DNA of 64,000 bases from Chitinophaga sp. CF418 (GCF_900142925.1 NZ_FRCN01000015.1:240770-304769); one strand, 5' to 3'; counted from the stretch's first letter, positions 1 to 9,178 are shown. The notes: a model not told the origin generated them from the sequence alone. Translations and numbers: made by a program.

Positions 1-1163
1 CGGTCGGACAGGTTCTCATAATAATGTGCGATCCAGCCGGCTACTCTGCTGAGTGATAGCATTACTGTGTTCATAGAAGAAGGCATGCCGAACAATGTAT
101 AGAATACATTATTGAACAGGTCCGGATTAGGGAAGATGAACCTGCTGCTGAAATAGGTATCGTTGCTTACATGATCTGTCAGTTCAAAAGCTAATCTTCT
201 GATCACATCTACGCTGGCATATACAGGATCATCAGACTGTAACATATTATACATGATCCTTGCTCTTGGGTCCCAGTTTTTATAGATGCGGTGTCCGAAA
301 CCATAGATCACTTCCCTGCGACTCATCTTTTCGGCAATAAACTCGCTGGCGCTGATATCTCTTTGGATGATCTCGTTATACATCTGTGATACATACTGAC
401 TGGCGCCACCATGTAACCTACCTTTAAATGCTGCAATGCCACTGGCTATCGCTGTATAAATATCTCCTCCTGCACTGGCGATATTACGAACGGTTGCTGT
501 AGAACAGTTTTGCCCATGTTCCGCATGCAACATCAGGATGATATTAAAGAGCGGCGCATACAGGTCAGCTTTTTCGGGAGATACCTGTTGTAAAAAACGA
601 TGATAAACAGGTTGCTCTGATGTGCTGCTGTTCCACGTAATCTTATTTTGCAACTGATAATAATATGCTGCGATCACAAAAAGCTGGGCGATAATGAACT
701 GTGCCTGTACCAGCGGATCTTCATTGCCGGGAAGGTATTTCTCTTCAATGCCTGACAGGGCGGTTACACCCACCAGCAGAAAATCCATAGGATGTATGGA
801 TGAGGGTAAATGTTGCAGTACTGTCTGTATCTCTGCGTCTAATACAAAATAGCGGTGCATACCTCTGCTGAACTGTAGCTCTCCGGAGGGATTATTATCA
901 CTTTGTGTAATTAACTGGAATGCGAGTCCCTCGAAGTCCGTTTCGCTGATCTTTTCTTCAATGGGGGTGGCGCCATAGAATAACTGGCCTGTTTTGCCAT
1001 CAATACGGCTGATACTGCTTTTACAGAAGCTGGTGTGGTTAGCGCCGGGGTCAAATACAATAACGTTATTGATGCCTTTTTTAAATTCCAGTACCTGGTG
1101 AGTACTGTTGCCGGTAATGTTAAAAAGATCCGTAAGTTGTGTTTGAAGGGTGTTATTTTCCAT
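1..1163 (-). CDS. Citrate synthase family enzyme (3' end cut by window edge)
   Basis: About 387 codons are visible and the C-terminus lies outside the window. The translation starts MENNTLQTQL. It carries the citrate synthase landmarks LHGGAS and GFGHRIYKNWDPRA (both catalytic His regions), then PNPD (position of the catalytic Asp) and SRVAGWIAHY. The family condenses an acyl-CoA, usually acetyl-CoA or propionyl-CoA, with oxaloacetate in the cytoplasm. Its ATG lies 11 bases inside the end of the acyl-CoA ligase gene, so it is the third gene of a translationally coupled operon (lyase, ligase, synthase). That setting suggests a specialised acyl-CoA condensation rather than the housekeeping TCA enzyme; this is inference. 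The substrate cannot be read from the sequence, and a 2-methylcitrate synthase is equally possible. Confidence 0.88.
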   Translation of the reverse strand, partial: MENNTLQTQLTDLFNITGNSTHQVLEFKKGINNVIVFDPGANHTSFCKSSISRIDGKTGQLFYGATPIEEKISETDFEGLAFQLITQSDNNPSGELQFSRGMHRYFVLDAEIQTVLQHLPSSIHPMDFLLVGVTALSGIEEKYLPGNEDPLVQAQFIIAQLFVIAAYYYQLQNKITWNSSTSEQPVYHRFLQQVSPEKADLYAPLFNIILMLHAEHGQNCSTATVRNIASAGGDIYTAIASGIAAFKGRLHGGASQYVSQMYNEIIQRDISASEFIAEKMSRREVIYGFGHRIYKNWDPRARIMYNMLQSDDPVYASVDVIRRLAFELTDHVSNDTYFSSRFIFPNPDLFNNVFYTLFGMPSSMNTVMLSLSRVAGWIAHYYENLSD

Positions 1164-2658
1164 GATAGTAATATTTTTCTTTTAACTTGTTTTTCTGCAC
1201 TTTGCCTGTATTGGTCCTGGGGATTGTATCGAAGATGACAGCTTTGGGGCATTTGTAGTGTGCCAGTTTATCTCTGCAGAATGCAATGATCTCTTTATCC
1301 GAAACGATCCTTCCCTTTTTTAGTTCAATGACAGCTTGGGGTATCTCCCCCCATTTGTGATCATGTACGGGGATGACGGCGGCCAACAGGATATCAGGGT
1401 GTTGATACAGTACGTTCTCCACTTCAATAGATGAGATATTTTCTCCACCACTGATAATAAGATCTTTCTTCCTGTCTACTATTTCGGCATGTCCATCCTG
1501 ATGGATCACAGCAAGATCGCCTGTATGAAACCAGCCGCCTTTGAACGCCTGGCGGGTTAATTTTATATCCTTATAATACCCCTGCATAATATTGTTACCG
1601 CGTACCACCACTTCTCCGATCGTTTTACCATCCCACGCTACAGAACGCTGCTGATCGTCTACAACGTTCATGAACACCGCATGTACACTGGCAATGCCTT
1701 GTCTTGACCTGTCGCTGGTTTCACAAACGGAATGAGGACCATGTGTTTCCGTCAGGCCATATACATGAATGATCTTTACATCATTTTCTTCAAATCTTCT
1801 GATGGTATCAGGCGCGGGTGCGGAGCCTGCCGTGATGATGGTTAGTTTACCATAGCTTCCCAGCAGAGAAAAGTTAATGGCCTGTTGCAGCTGTATAAGC
1901 ACGGTAGGTGCGGCACACAGATGCGTGATTTGCTGACTGGTGATATAGGAGACAATATATTCAGGGTCAAAACTGTCTATAAAGAAATGTGTTCCTCCTA
2001 TCGCTGTCACAGCCCAGGTATAACACCATCCGTTACAATGGAACATGGGAAGTATCCACAGGTAATTACAGTCGGCTGTGAGCGAAGCCGTGATGCATTC
2101 TCCGAGCGTATTCAGATAGGTACTCCGGTGAGAGTACATTACTCCCTTCGGGTGCCCGGTTGTACCGCTGGTGTAGTTCAGAGAGATGGTGTCGTCTTCG
2201 CTGATCCGCGGGGCTTTATATTTGTAGATCGATTCGTTTTTATAAAGATCTTCACTGTTGATGAACATATGCACTTCAACGATATCGCTGTAAGATTCGT
2301 GATAGTACTGTTCTTCGGAAACGAGGATCTTTACGGCTGCATGTTTCAGGATATAGCTGATTTCCCTTTCATTCAGCCGGTAGTTAATGGGAACAAGGAT
2401 GGCCCCGCACATGGGAACCGCATAATGTGCTTCCAGCAGCTGGTGATTATTCCTGCTGATGTAAGCTATGCGGTCCCCGGGTTGCACCCCCAGTTCCCTG
2501 AAACGCATGGCAGTGCAGGTACAATCATTGTACAATGCTCCATATGTTTTTCTGATATTGTCCTGTACAACGGCTGTTTTATCTTTATAAAAGGCAGCAG
2601 CTCTTTCGAGGAACAATAGGGGAGTGAGGGGGCTATAATTGGCAATATACTTAGTCAT
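1153..2658 (-). CDS. Acyl-CoA synthetase (AMP-binding, ANL superfamily)
   Basis: A 501-residue adenylate-forming ligase. Motifs seen are the phosphate-binding loop YTSGTTGHPKG (residues 162-172), GWFHTGDLA, the hinge DRKKDLIISGGENI, and the C-terminal catalytic lysine region PRTNTGKVQKNKLK. The family activates a carboxylic acid with ATP and transfers it to CoA. A longer open frame begins at 2724, but the ATG at 2658 gives MTKYIANYSP and overlaps the upstream lyase stop by eight bases (ATGACTAA), a classic coupled start, so I use it. The family match is medium- or long-chain acyl-CoA ligase. The acid is unknown but is probably linked to the product of the upstream lyase. Confidence 0.9.
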   Translation of the reverse strand: MTKYIANYSPLTPLLFLERAAAFYKDKTAVVQDNIRKTYGALYNDCTCTAMRFRELGVQPGDRIAYISRNNHQLLEAHYAVPMCGAILVPINYRLNEREISYILKHAAVKILVSEEQYYHESYSDIVEVHMFINSEDLYKNESIYKYKAPRISEDDTISLNYTSGTTGHPKGVMYSHRSTYLNTLGECITASLTADCNYLWILPMFHCNGWCYTWAVTAIGGTHFFIDSFDPEYIVSYITSQQITHLCAAPTVLIQLQQAINFSLLGSYGKLTIITAGSAPAPDTIRRFEENDVKIIHVYGLTETHGPHSVCETSDRSRQGIASVHAVFMNVVDDQQRSVAWDGKTIGEVVVRGNNIMQGYYKDIKLTRQAFKGGWFHTGDLAVIHQDGHAEIVDRKKDLIISGGENISSIEVENVLYQHPDILLAAVIPVHDHKWGEIPQAVIELKKGRIVSDKEIIAFCRDKLAHYKCPKAVIFDTIPRTNTGKVQKNKLKEKYYYHGK

Positions 2659-4321
2659 TGATTTCCATTTCTTCAGGTACTGCAACTTCTCTGAATCTGT
2701 AGTCATATACAATAGGAATTTCAATCAGCATAGGTTTGTTGGTGGAAAATGCCACTTCCATCATTGATTCCAGCTGCTCGGGTGCTTCCAGCTGTATGCT
2801 TTTCATACCATTCGCTTCTGCCAGTTTTACGAAGTCTACGTTACCAAATTCAACGCTACGCTTAAAGATCTCATCTCTTTCAAGGAACTGGTAGTATTTG
2901 ATCAGACCAAAGGCATTGTCTTTCAGCACAACGATCACAATAGGGATATTGTAACGGACAGCTGTTTCAAGGTCCTGGCTGGTAGAGTGGAATCCTCCAT
3001 CTCCGCAGATAACGGCTACTCTTTCAGCAGGCCTGGCCAGTTTAGCGCCCATGCCTGCAGGCAGACCAAAGCCGAATGTACCACATACATTTGAGCACAT
3101 AAAAGTATCCGGTTCATAGGTTTTGCTCAGTAATCCTGCATATTGTTTGTGTAATCCGATATCACTGCACAGCACTCCTGATTCACCTAATGCATTCCTG
3201 ACAGACTGAATGATCAGCGGAATATTTGAAAACTCTTCACTTACAAAAGGAGCTCTTTTATCGAAAAGTTGTTTTAATTCAAGCAATGCTTCGTTGTCTT
3301 CTTTAGGAGTTATTCCCTGTTGCATGATATAAGGGAGTACCTGTTTCAGATCGCCGGTGAAAAGGATATCCGGTTGAAATACCTTACCCATATCATTATA
3401 ATGGGTATTGATAACAATGGTCTCCTTCTTATTTTTCCACAGGCTGGACTTCAGGTCTTCTCCGAAGTCGTAACCGATCAGTAACAGAAGATCACTGTTA
3501 TCAAAGATCTGGGATACAAGCTCTTCATGATATATTTTGTCTATGTACTTATTGCAGGGAGTAATGAACAATGGATGATCTTCAGGAACAATACCTTTTG
3601 ATGCCAGCGTGGAGATAACGGGTATGTTAAGTGCGTCTATAAATGCTAACAGTTCTTCGCAGCAATTGTCTCTGATCAGCTGATTGCCAACAATGACCAG
3701 CGGCTTTTTGGCGTCTTTTATTTTGCTGAGCACTGTGTCTAACTGACGGAAGTCTGGAAGAGGAGCAGATTTTCTTTTTACCGGGGAAAGGGTTTGCAGC
3801 AGGGCTTCTGCTTCTTCATCAGGCATTTCCTGTTCCATTACATCAGTAGGGAAACTCAGGTACACAGGACCGGGAATATCGTTAACTGCTATTTCAAGCG
3901 CTGTTTTAAGCAGTTCAGGTATTTCGAGGATGTTTTCTATCTGCGCCGCAAATTTGGTGATAGGGCGCATCATGGATACGTTGTCTATGCACTGGTGGGT
4001 CTGGTTAAAGTGAACTTCTGCCCTTGGGATCTGTGCTGACACTGCCAGCATCGGGGATCTGTCAAGAATAGCAGAAACGATACCGGTAGACAGATTGGAT
4101 AGTCCGGGACCAAAAGTGGAATAGCACATCTGTGGTTCTCCTGTCATGCGGCCAAATACATCCGCCATAATACCGGCGGCAAATTCGTGGCGGGTGAGAT
4201 AAAAGTCCAGGGATGCTTCTTCATCGAACTGCATTGCCTGCGCTTCTCCGCCTACTATGCCGAATACTTTTCTGATTCCTAATTTAGCAACTGATTTTAA
4301 AAATAACTTTGAGGCTTTCAT
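2651..4321 (-). CDS. Thiamine-diphosphate-dependent lyase or synthase (acetolactate synthase-like)
   Basis: A 556-residue enzyme of the ThDP family (acetolactate synthase, 2-hydroxyacyl-CoA lyase, benzoylformate decarboxylase group). The catalytic Glu that activates the cofactor is in TRHEFAAGIMADVFGR (E46). The central domain follows, and the ThDP/Mg site GDGGFHSTSQDLETAV ends in the expected Asn of KDNAFGL. It is the first gene of the operon with the acyl-CoA ligase and the citrate-synthase-like gene. The exact reaction is not readable. True biosynthetic acetolactate synthase normally comes with a small regulatory subunit and other ilv genes, which are absent here, so a decarboxylase or acyloin/hydroxyacyl-CoA lyase role is more likely. 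Two 15-base direct repeats lie 74-110 bases upstream. Confidence 0.87.
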   Translation of the reverse strand: MKASKLFLKSVAKLGIRKVFGIVGGEAQAMQFDEEASLDFYLTRHEFAAGIMADVFGRMTGEPQMCYSTFGPGLSNLSTGIVSAILDRSPMLAVSAQIPRAEVHFNQTHQCIDNVSMMRPITKFAAQIENILEIPELLKTALEIAVNDIPGPVYLSFPTDVMEQEMPDEEAEALLQTLSPVKRKSAPLPDFRQLDTVLSKIKDAKKPLVIVGNQLIRDNCCEELLAFIDALNIPVISTLASKGIVPEDHPLFITPCNKYIDKIYHEELVSQIFDNSDLLLLIGYDFGEDLKSSLWKNKKETIVINTHYNDMGKVFQPDILFTGDLKQVLPYIMQQGITPKEDNEALLELKQLFDKRAPFVSEEFSNIPLIIQSVRNALGESGVLCSDIGLHKQYAGLLSKTYEPDTFMCSNVCGTFGFGLPAGMGAKLARPAERVAVICGDGGFHSTSQDLETAVRYNIPIVIVVLKDNAFGLIKYYQFLERDEIFKRSVEFGNVDFVKLAEANGMKSIQLEAPEQLESMMEVAFSTNKPMLIEIPIVYDYRFREVAVPEEMEIND

Positions 4322-4394
4322 CTTTTGAATGTTTGGTGGATCAATTTGCCGTAAATGTAGAAGGAAAGCCCCGGCCGGTAATTAGCAAGAACAT

Positions 4395-4431
4395 CAAATT
4401 ATGTTGCGGCAGCTACCAAATTATTTTGCGG
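4395..4431. promoter_or_regulatory. Pair of direct repeats upstream of the lyase operon
   Basis: CAAATTATGTTGCGG (4395-4409) and CAAATTATTTTGCGG (4417-4431) differ at one base and are spaced 22 bases apart, about two helical turns, on one DNA face. They lie 74-110 bases upstream of the start of the thiamine-diphosphate enzyme. Spaced direct repeats of this kind are typical binding sites for AraC-type or similar activators; the regulator is not identified. The remainder of the 302-base gap between the operon and the ClC gene holds a terminator and nothing else recognisable. Confidence 0.45.
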
Positions 4432-4573
4432 AAATACGCAATGGGGGAAATAGATATAATAGCAGGGTTATCATATCGAAGCATTTCCCGATCACACCTT
4501 CAGTTAGCGTCTGATTTAGCCTTGTCTGCACGAAGCATTGACAGCACTGGCGGGGAAATTACTAATACAAAAA

Positions 4574-4603
4574 ACGGCAGCAATACATCTGTACTGCTGC
4601 CGT
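4574..4603 (-). terminator. Terminator of the ClC channel gene
   Basis: Nine-base arms ACGGCAGCA and TGCTGCCGT enclose an inner TACA/TGTA pairing. On the minus strand they are followed by a run of T, just downstream of the channel stop codon. Confidence 0.8.
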
Positions 4604-4623
4604 CAATCCCCGGTATGGAGGGG

Positions 4624-6516
4624 TTACCTTGTTCCTCTGAAAAATCTTTTAGACTGTTCCTGTCTCAACCTTTTCGTTCTAGCCAGGAGTTTGTAGCCGC
4701 TTCGCTTTATTGAAATTTCCCGTTGATGTTCATCACTATCCTCGCGTCTTCTGCGATAAGTGGAAAGGATCAGATTTTTTGTGATAACACCAAGCACTTT
4801 TTCCTTGTTTTGCCTGGAAACTACGGGCAGTAGGTCCAATTTACGCTCTTCCATTAATATAATGGCAGCAAGTAAAGTGCTGTTGGGGAACACAAAAACC
4901 TTTTCATATTTTAACTCAGACATAGTAGTATGTCCTTTTAATACTCCCTGATACAGAACTTTTAAATTTATTGTTCCGCATACCTTATCCTCTTTGTCAA
5001 GAATAATTGCGCCATATCCGTTTTGTATTTTTGCGTCTGATGCTTCTAATACATCTTTGATACTTTCATCCAACCTTACAGCCGGAATATTTTTATCCAT
5101 TACCTCTTCCACATTCAGTTCCCGTAAAATATCCGGTTCATAGGCATCAGGTGTTGGCACACCCCTGCGGTTAATTTTCTCCGTCATGATAGAGCTTTTC
5201 ATCATAAAGAAGGAAACAAAGTAGGAAGCGGTGCATGCACCCAGTAATGGTAATAAGCCATGTGGTTGTAAGGTAGTTTCGAAGGCAAAAACTATCGAAG
5301 TAAGCAGCGCTCTTGCTGATCCTGCAAACATAGCGGCCATGCCTATGAGCGCGCAGGTAGGCAGACTGATGTTAATCTGCGGAAACAGCGATGTCACAAT
5401 AATGCCAAGCCCCAGACCGGTAGCTCCGCCGATAGTTAACAGTGGGGCAAGTGTTCCTCCTGAAGTGCCACTTCCTAAAGAAACTGACCAGGAAATAAAT
5501 TTAAGAAAACAGAGTCCAAGTATAAGCTGAACGCTGATGTTGCCACTCAGCAGCTGAGAGATATTGCTATAACCGACACCCATGGTGTATGGAGCGAAAT
5601 AACCTGTTATACCCACGGCAAGAGAGCCTATTGCCGGCCACCACATCCAGTGCACAGGAAGTTTTTCAAACAGGTCTTCAATGAAGTAGATACTTTTGGT
5701 TACAAAAGCCGCAATCAGACCTATAACTGCCCCCATAGCTACATAACAGATCATCGCCTCTGACCCTGCAGGAGGAATAGCGGGCATCGAAAACACGGGA
5801 GCATCACTGAAAAGAGCATAATGCATGGCCGCGCCTGTTGCGCAGCCCAAAGCTACAGGTATAATAGAACGGGGCGAAAACTCAAACAGCAGCAATTCGA
5901 TAGCAAGTAATACTGCTGCTACCGGAGTGCCGAAAATAGCGGCCATACCAGCTGTGGCGCCTGCGGTCAGCATAATTTTCCGTTCATTGGGGGAAATGTG
6001 CATGATCTGTCCCGTCAGTGAACCAAATGCACCACCGGTAGAAATGATAGGGCCTTCCGCACCAAAGGGACCGCCAGTGCCTATCGAAATAGCCGCAGAA
6101 AGCGGCTTTAATAAGGTAATGATGGGCTTTATACGGCTTTTATTTATAAGCACCTGTTCCATAGCCTCTGGTATGCCATGTCCACGTATGGCTGAAGACC
6201 CGATACGCGCCATGATACCAACCACAAGACCGCCCATTACCGGTATAATGATTACCAGCCAGCCAAGTTGATTGTGTACCGGACTACTTTCTTCAATCGA
6301 AAACTTTCCGTAAAATGAAAGATTCGTGATAAGGCTGATCAAAGCGACCAGTGCCTTTGCGATAAAACCTATTATAATGGCATTAAATATTACCTGAATG
6401 CTCAGGTATAAAATCCTTTTGGAAACCGGCGGCCGGTTCTCTTCCTGTTCCTTATCAATAATAAGGTCGAGGGACGGTGCTATTGAAATAGACTCGTCAG
6501 TATCTTTATTGTACAT
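4624..6516 (-). CDS. ClC family chloride channel/transporter with CBS domains
   Basis: 630 residues from the ATG at 6516 (MYNKDTDES). A longer frame to 6579 would run back into the promoter, so the shorter start is preferred. The N-terminal 450 residues form the ClC membrane core. Visible signatures are GGPFGAEGPI (the gating glutamate E154 in the GxEGP loop), GSGTSGG and a hydrophobic multi-helix pattern. The C-terminal third contains a pair of CBS domains that usually bind adenine nucleotides and regulate the pore. Retention of the gating Glu fits either a Cl-/H+ exchanger or a gated channel. It is divergent from a Crp/Fnr regulator, and the two promoters share a palindrome, so co-regulation is likely. 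Confidence 0.93.
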   Translation of the reverse strand: MYNKDTDESISIAPSLDLIIDKEQEENRPPVSKRILYLSIQVIFNAIIIGFIAKALVALISLITNLSFYGKFSIEESSPVHNQLGWLVIIIPVMGGLVVGIMARIGSSAIRGHGIPEAMEQVLINKSRIKPIITLLKPLSAAISIGTGGPFGAEGPIISTGGAFGSLTGQIMHISPNERKIMLTAGATAGMAAIFGTPVAAVLLAIELLLFEFSPRSIIPVALGCATGAAMHYALFSDAPVFSMPAIPPAGSEAMICYVAMGAVIGLIAAFVTKSIYFIEDLFEKLPVHWMWWPAIGSLAVGITGYFAPYTMGVGYSNISQLLSGNISVQLILGLCFLKFISWSVSLGSGTSGGTLAPLLTIGGATGLGLGIIVTSLFPQINISLPTCALIGMAAMFAGSARALLTSIVFAFETTLQPHGLLPLLGACTASYFVSFFMMKSSIMTEKINRRGVPTPDAYEPDILRELNVEEVMDKNIPAVRLDESIKDVLEASDAKIQNGYGAIILDKEDKVCGTINLKVLYQGVLKGHTTMSELKYEKVFVFPNSTLLAAIILMEERKLDLLPVVSRQNKEKVLGVITKNLILSTYRRRREDSDEHQREISIKRSGYKLLARTKRLRQEQSKRFFRGTR

Positions 6517-6576
6517 AAAATGTCGTTTTCTTTTACAAAAGTATTGCGAAAACAATATTTTATTAAATTTATTTAT

Positions 6577-6623
6577 CAAAAATACTTTAAAAACATTGCA
6601 TAGGCAATGTTTTTCTATCTTTG
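6577..6623. promoter_or_regulatory. Divergent promoters sharing an 11+11 base palindrome
   Basis: A perfect inverted repeat, AAAAACATTGC (6589-6599), ATAG, GCAATGTTTTT (6604-6614), lies between the ClC gene and the Crp/Fnr gene. Rightward, TTG at 6596-6598 in the first arm and TATCTTTG at 6616-6623 form a Bacteroidota-type promoter. Leftward, TTG read from 6607-6605 in the second arm and TATTTTTG at 6584-6577 form another. Each arm therefore supplies the -33 element of one promoter, so a protein bound to the palindrome should affect both genes. The neighbouring Crp/Fnr protein is the obvious candidate binder (inference). Confidence 0.65.
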
Positions 6624-6626
6624 ATT

Positions 6627-7298
6627 ATGCACCAACATACCAATTGCTTTCTAAAAAAGTATGCTTTACCTGAATGGGAAGTTGCTATTGACAATAATTC
6701 AAAGCTGTTGAATTTCAAGAAAGGGCAGACAATATTCCGGGAGGATGATCCTGTTACAGGATTTTATTTTCTGCATGAAGGAAAGGTTAAAATACATAAA
6801 AGGTGGGGCGATGATAAGGAACTCATCATCAAATTGGCAAAAGAAGGTGATGTACTTGGGCACAGGGGGATAGGTGCAAATCAGCATTATCCTGTCTCTG
6901 CTACTGCCATAGAAGATGCATCTGTTTGTTTTATTTCCACAGAGTTTCTTAAAACTACGCTCAGAATAAATCCTGAACTTACTTATCAGTTAATGCTTTA
7001 TTATGCCCACGATTTACAGGAGGCTGAAAAGGGGATGCGTAATATGGTGCACATGGATGTAAAAAGCCGTATTGCGGATACCATACTAAAAATCGCAGAA
7101 GTATTTGGTTGCGATAAAGATGGAACTATTAAAGGTACACTAACCAGGCAGGATCTTGCATCTTATGCAGGAACAACGTATGAAACAATATTTAAGGTAA
7201 TGAACGAGTTCACGGGCGATCATATCATTGAGCTTTCAGGAAAAACGATCATTATTAAGAACAGGGAGAAATTATCTTCAATTATAAAGAAGGGGTAG
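6627..7298 (+). CDS. Crp/Fnr family transcriptional regulator
   Basis: 223 residues starting MHQHTNCFLK. The N-terminal two thirds form a cyclic-nucleotide-binding-type beta-roll (for example FREDDPVTGFYFLHEGKVKI), followed by a dimerisation helix and a winged helix ending in the recognition region LTRQDLASYAGTTYETIF. There is no FNR cysteine cluster, so it is not an iron-sulfur oxygen sensor; only one Cys is present near the start. An in-frame TTG at 6621 exists, but it falls within the apparent -7 element, so the ATG at 6627 is preferred. The transcript leader would then be almost absent. It is divergent from the ClC channel and probably autoregulates through the palindrome between them. 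Confidence 0.9.
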   Translation: MHQHTNCFLKKYALPEWEVAIDNNSKLLNFKKGQTIFREDDPVTGFYFLHEGKVKIHKRWGDDKELIIKLAKEGDVLGHRGIGANQHYPVSATAIEDASVCFISTEFLKTTLRINPELTYQLMLYYAHDLQEAEKGMRNMVHMDVKSRIADTILKIAEVFGCDKDGTIKGTLTRQDLASYAGTTYETIFKVMNEFTGDHIIELSGKTIIIKNREKLSSIIKKG

Positions 7299-7527
7299 TA
7301 ACAGGCAGGCGGAAATCTTCACATGCAGATCTCTAAATGTGACTAATCATAATATATTGTAACGTGAATGCTGAGGATATCCCCAAAAAATGGTGCGGAA
7401 TGCCAGGCTTTTGCTTATCTTCAGGTACTTAAAATTTCCAATCAACTACAGACATTTAATCCCGATATACTCCATACATTACTTTAATGGGTCTGTATAG
7501 TTTACTATAAACTTTAAAAAAACAAGG

Positions 7528-8289
7528 ATGAAAAGAGTTATCAACCAGCTTGTGCTTTGCATTCCATTTTTTCTCATGCATAATTCTTTTGCTCAAACCC
7601 ATATTGATTTAGGGATTAAGGCAGGATTAAGTATTCCAAATTTGACTTCGGGTGATGGAGATAATCCTATCAATAGAGGTTATGGTTCCCGGTTAGGGCC
7701 AGATGTGGCTGTACACGCTGAATTCCATCTTTCAAAGCGCTTCTCAATCCAGCCACAATTCGAGTATTCTTCCCAGGGTGGTAAAAAAAATGGAAATCAG
7801 GCATTTGCCGTGCCTGCGGAAATGGAAGCATTATTTCCACCAGGGCAGGTGCCACAATACTTATACGCCAACTATAAAAGCGAGGCTAAGATTAACTATC
7901 TGATGTTGCCAATACTAGCTAAGTATCATTTTCATCTGCCATCACGCTGGGACCTTTATATCGCGGCAGGTCCTTTTGCAAGTGTAGTCGTATCTGCTAA
8001 AAATGAAACCAGTGGTACAAGTGAAGTTTATCTGGACAGCGGGCATCAACAGGCATTACCTATTGGCGCGCAGTCTTTTGATAATACAGAGAACATAAAG
8101 GATGACCTGCATCGTTTCAATGCTGGTATCAACGGTCATATAGGATTGGCCTATAACTTAGCTAAAGGCAATGTGTTTATTGAGGGCGGCGGTAACTATG
8201 GTTTTATTAACATCCAGAAAGATAATGTGAATGGCTCAAATAAAACGGGTGCAGCAGTTGTGGTGTTGGGGTATGCCTTTCGCCTGTGA
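7528..8289 (+). CDS. Outer membrane beta-barrel protein (porin/OmpW-like family)
   Basis: 253 residues with an N-terminal signal peptide (MKRVINQLVLCIPFFLMHNS, cleavage near FAQ). The remainder is a series of alternating hydrophobic strands typical of small Bacteroidota beta-barrels of the porin / outer-membrane beta-barrel domain group. Examples are LGIKAGLSIPN, RFSIQPQFEYSSQGG and the last strand AAVVVLGYAFRL ending in an aromatic-x-hydrophobic residue. These proteins lie in the outer membrane, and most have no known substrate. It is monocistronic. The 229 bases upstream hold no gene, and I could not fix a promoter there. Confidence 0.75.
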   Translation: MKRVINQLVLCIPFFLMHNSFAQTHIDLGIKAGLSIPNLTSGDGDNPINRGYGSRLGPDVAVHAEFHLSKRFSIQPQFEYSSQGGKKNGNQAFAVPAEMEALFPPGQVPQYLYANYKSEAKINYLMLPILAKYHFHLPSRWDLYIAAGPFASVVVSAKNETSGTSEVYLDSGHQQALPIGAQSFDNTENIKDDLHRFNAGINGHIGLAYNLAKGNVFIEGGGNYGFINIQKDNVNGSNKTGAAVVVLGYAFRL

Positions 8290-8505
8290 ACGACTAAGCA
8301 AATTAGGATGCCCCTTGCGTAGGGGATCAACAAATTTCTCTGTAAAACTATCACCCTTGCCTGATGCTGGTTGGAAAAGCCAATAAAAACGGTAGCTCAT
8401 CTGAGCAACCTTTCCTTGTGCAACGTGTAGAACAAATGCCGAGCCTATTCCTGCAGAACAGGAGCGATCATCGAATGATGTACAATTTAAAATGGGAATA
8501 ACACT

Positions 8506-9111
8506 TTAAAAATCGTTTGTGGTAGTTGCTTCTTTATTTTGGCGGAGAAGTCTTTCAATGCGCTTGTCAGGTATAAGCCATATCAAAGCAGCAATAACGT
8601 AAATTAAACCTGCAATAATAGGATTCAGCCAGGAAAAGCCAATGGCTGCGATATACAGGAAAGGCGAAATCTTTCCTTTTAAATCTTTACCGATAGCCTT
8701 TTTTAGCAGCGAATCCTTGCCTTCATTCTTAATGATCAGGCTTTGTAAAATGTAATAGGCGATGCCCGCCATTAAAAGAATAAACCCATATAGGGACATA
8801 GGAGCTGCAGAAAAATGGTTTTCGCCTATCCATCCGGTTGCAAAGGGTACCAATGACAACCAAAACAGGAGATGCAAATTTGCCCAGAGTATGTCGCCAG
8901 AAACCAGGTGAACGGTAGACACCATATGATGATGATTATTCCAGTAGATACCAATGTAAAGGAAGCTTAATGCATAGCTCAGAAAAATAGGAATAATCCC
9001 TTTCAGATCGGAAAACTGTTCACCGTGGGGCACTTTTATTTCCAGCACCATAATAGTAATAATGATGGCCAGTACACCGTCGCTAAATGCTTCTAATCTT
9101 GCTTTTTTCAT
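8506..9111 (-). CDS. TMEM175 family (DUF1211) potassium-channel-like membrane protein
   Basis: 201 residues from the ATG at 9111 (MKKARLEAFSDGVLAIIITI). The RLEAFSDGVLAI signature with an FSD motif in the first helix identifies the TMEM175/DUF1211 family. Bacterial members are tetrameric potassium channels with six helices, and about six hydrophobic segments are visible here, with a basic C-terminus. A longer in-frame start at 9297 would add about 60 residues that run through a hairpin and a dispersed repeat, so it is rejected. Both neighbours are on the opposite strand, so it is probably transcribed alone. Ion selectivity cannot be judged from sequence alone. Confidence 0.85.
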   Translation of the reverse strand: MKKARLEAFSDGVLAIIITIMVLEIKVPHGEQFSDLKGIIPIFLSYALSFLYIGIYWNNHHHMVSTVHLVSGDILWANLHLLFWLSLVPFATGWIGENHFSAAPMSLYGFILLMAGIAYYILQSLIIKNEGKDSLLKKAIGKDLKGKISPFLYIAAIGFSWLNPIIAGLIYVIAALIWLIPDKRIERLLRQNKEATTTNDF

Positions 9112-9178
9112 TATAAAATTTAATGTTAGTTCAGGAAAGCTAAGCAAAATATAATGAGATTGTTTCTCCAAAATCAAA

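Noticed and set aside
1885..2619. 244-codon frame on the plus strand
   Set aside because: Lies wholly antisense to the well-supported acyl-CoA ligase and has no domain.
4309..4713. 134-codon plus-strand frame in the gap before the ClC gene
   Set aside because: Spans the direct repeats, the terminator and the end of the ClC gene; no domain.
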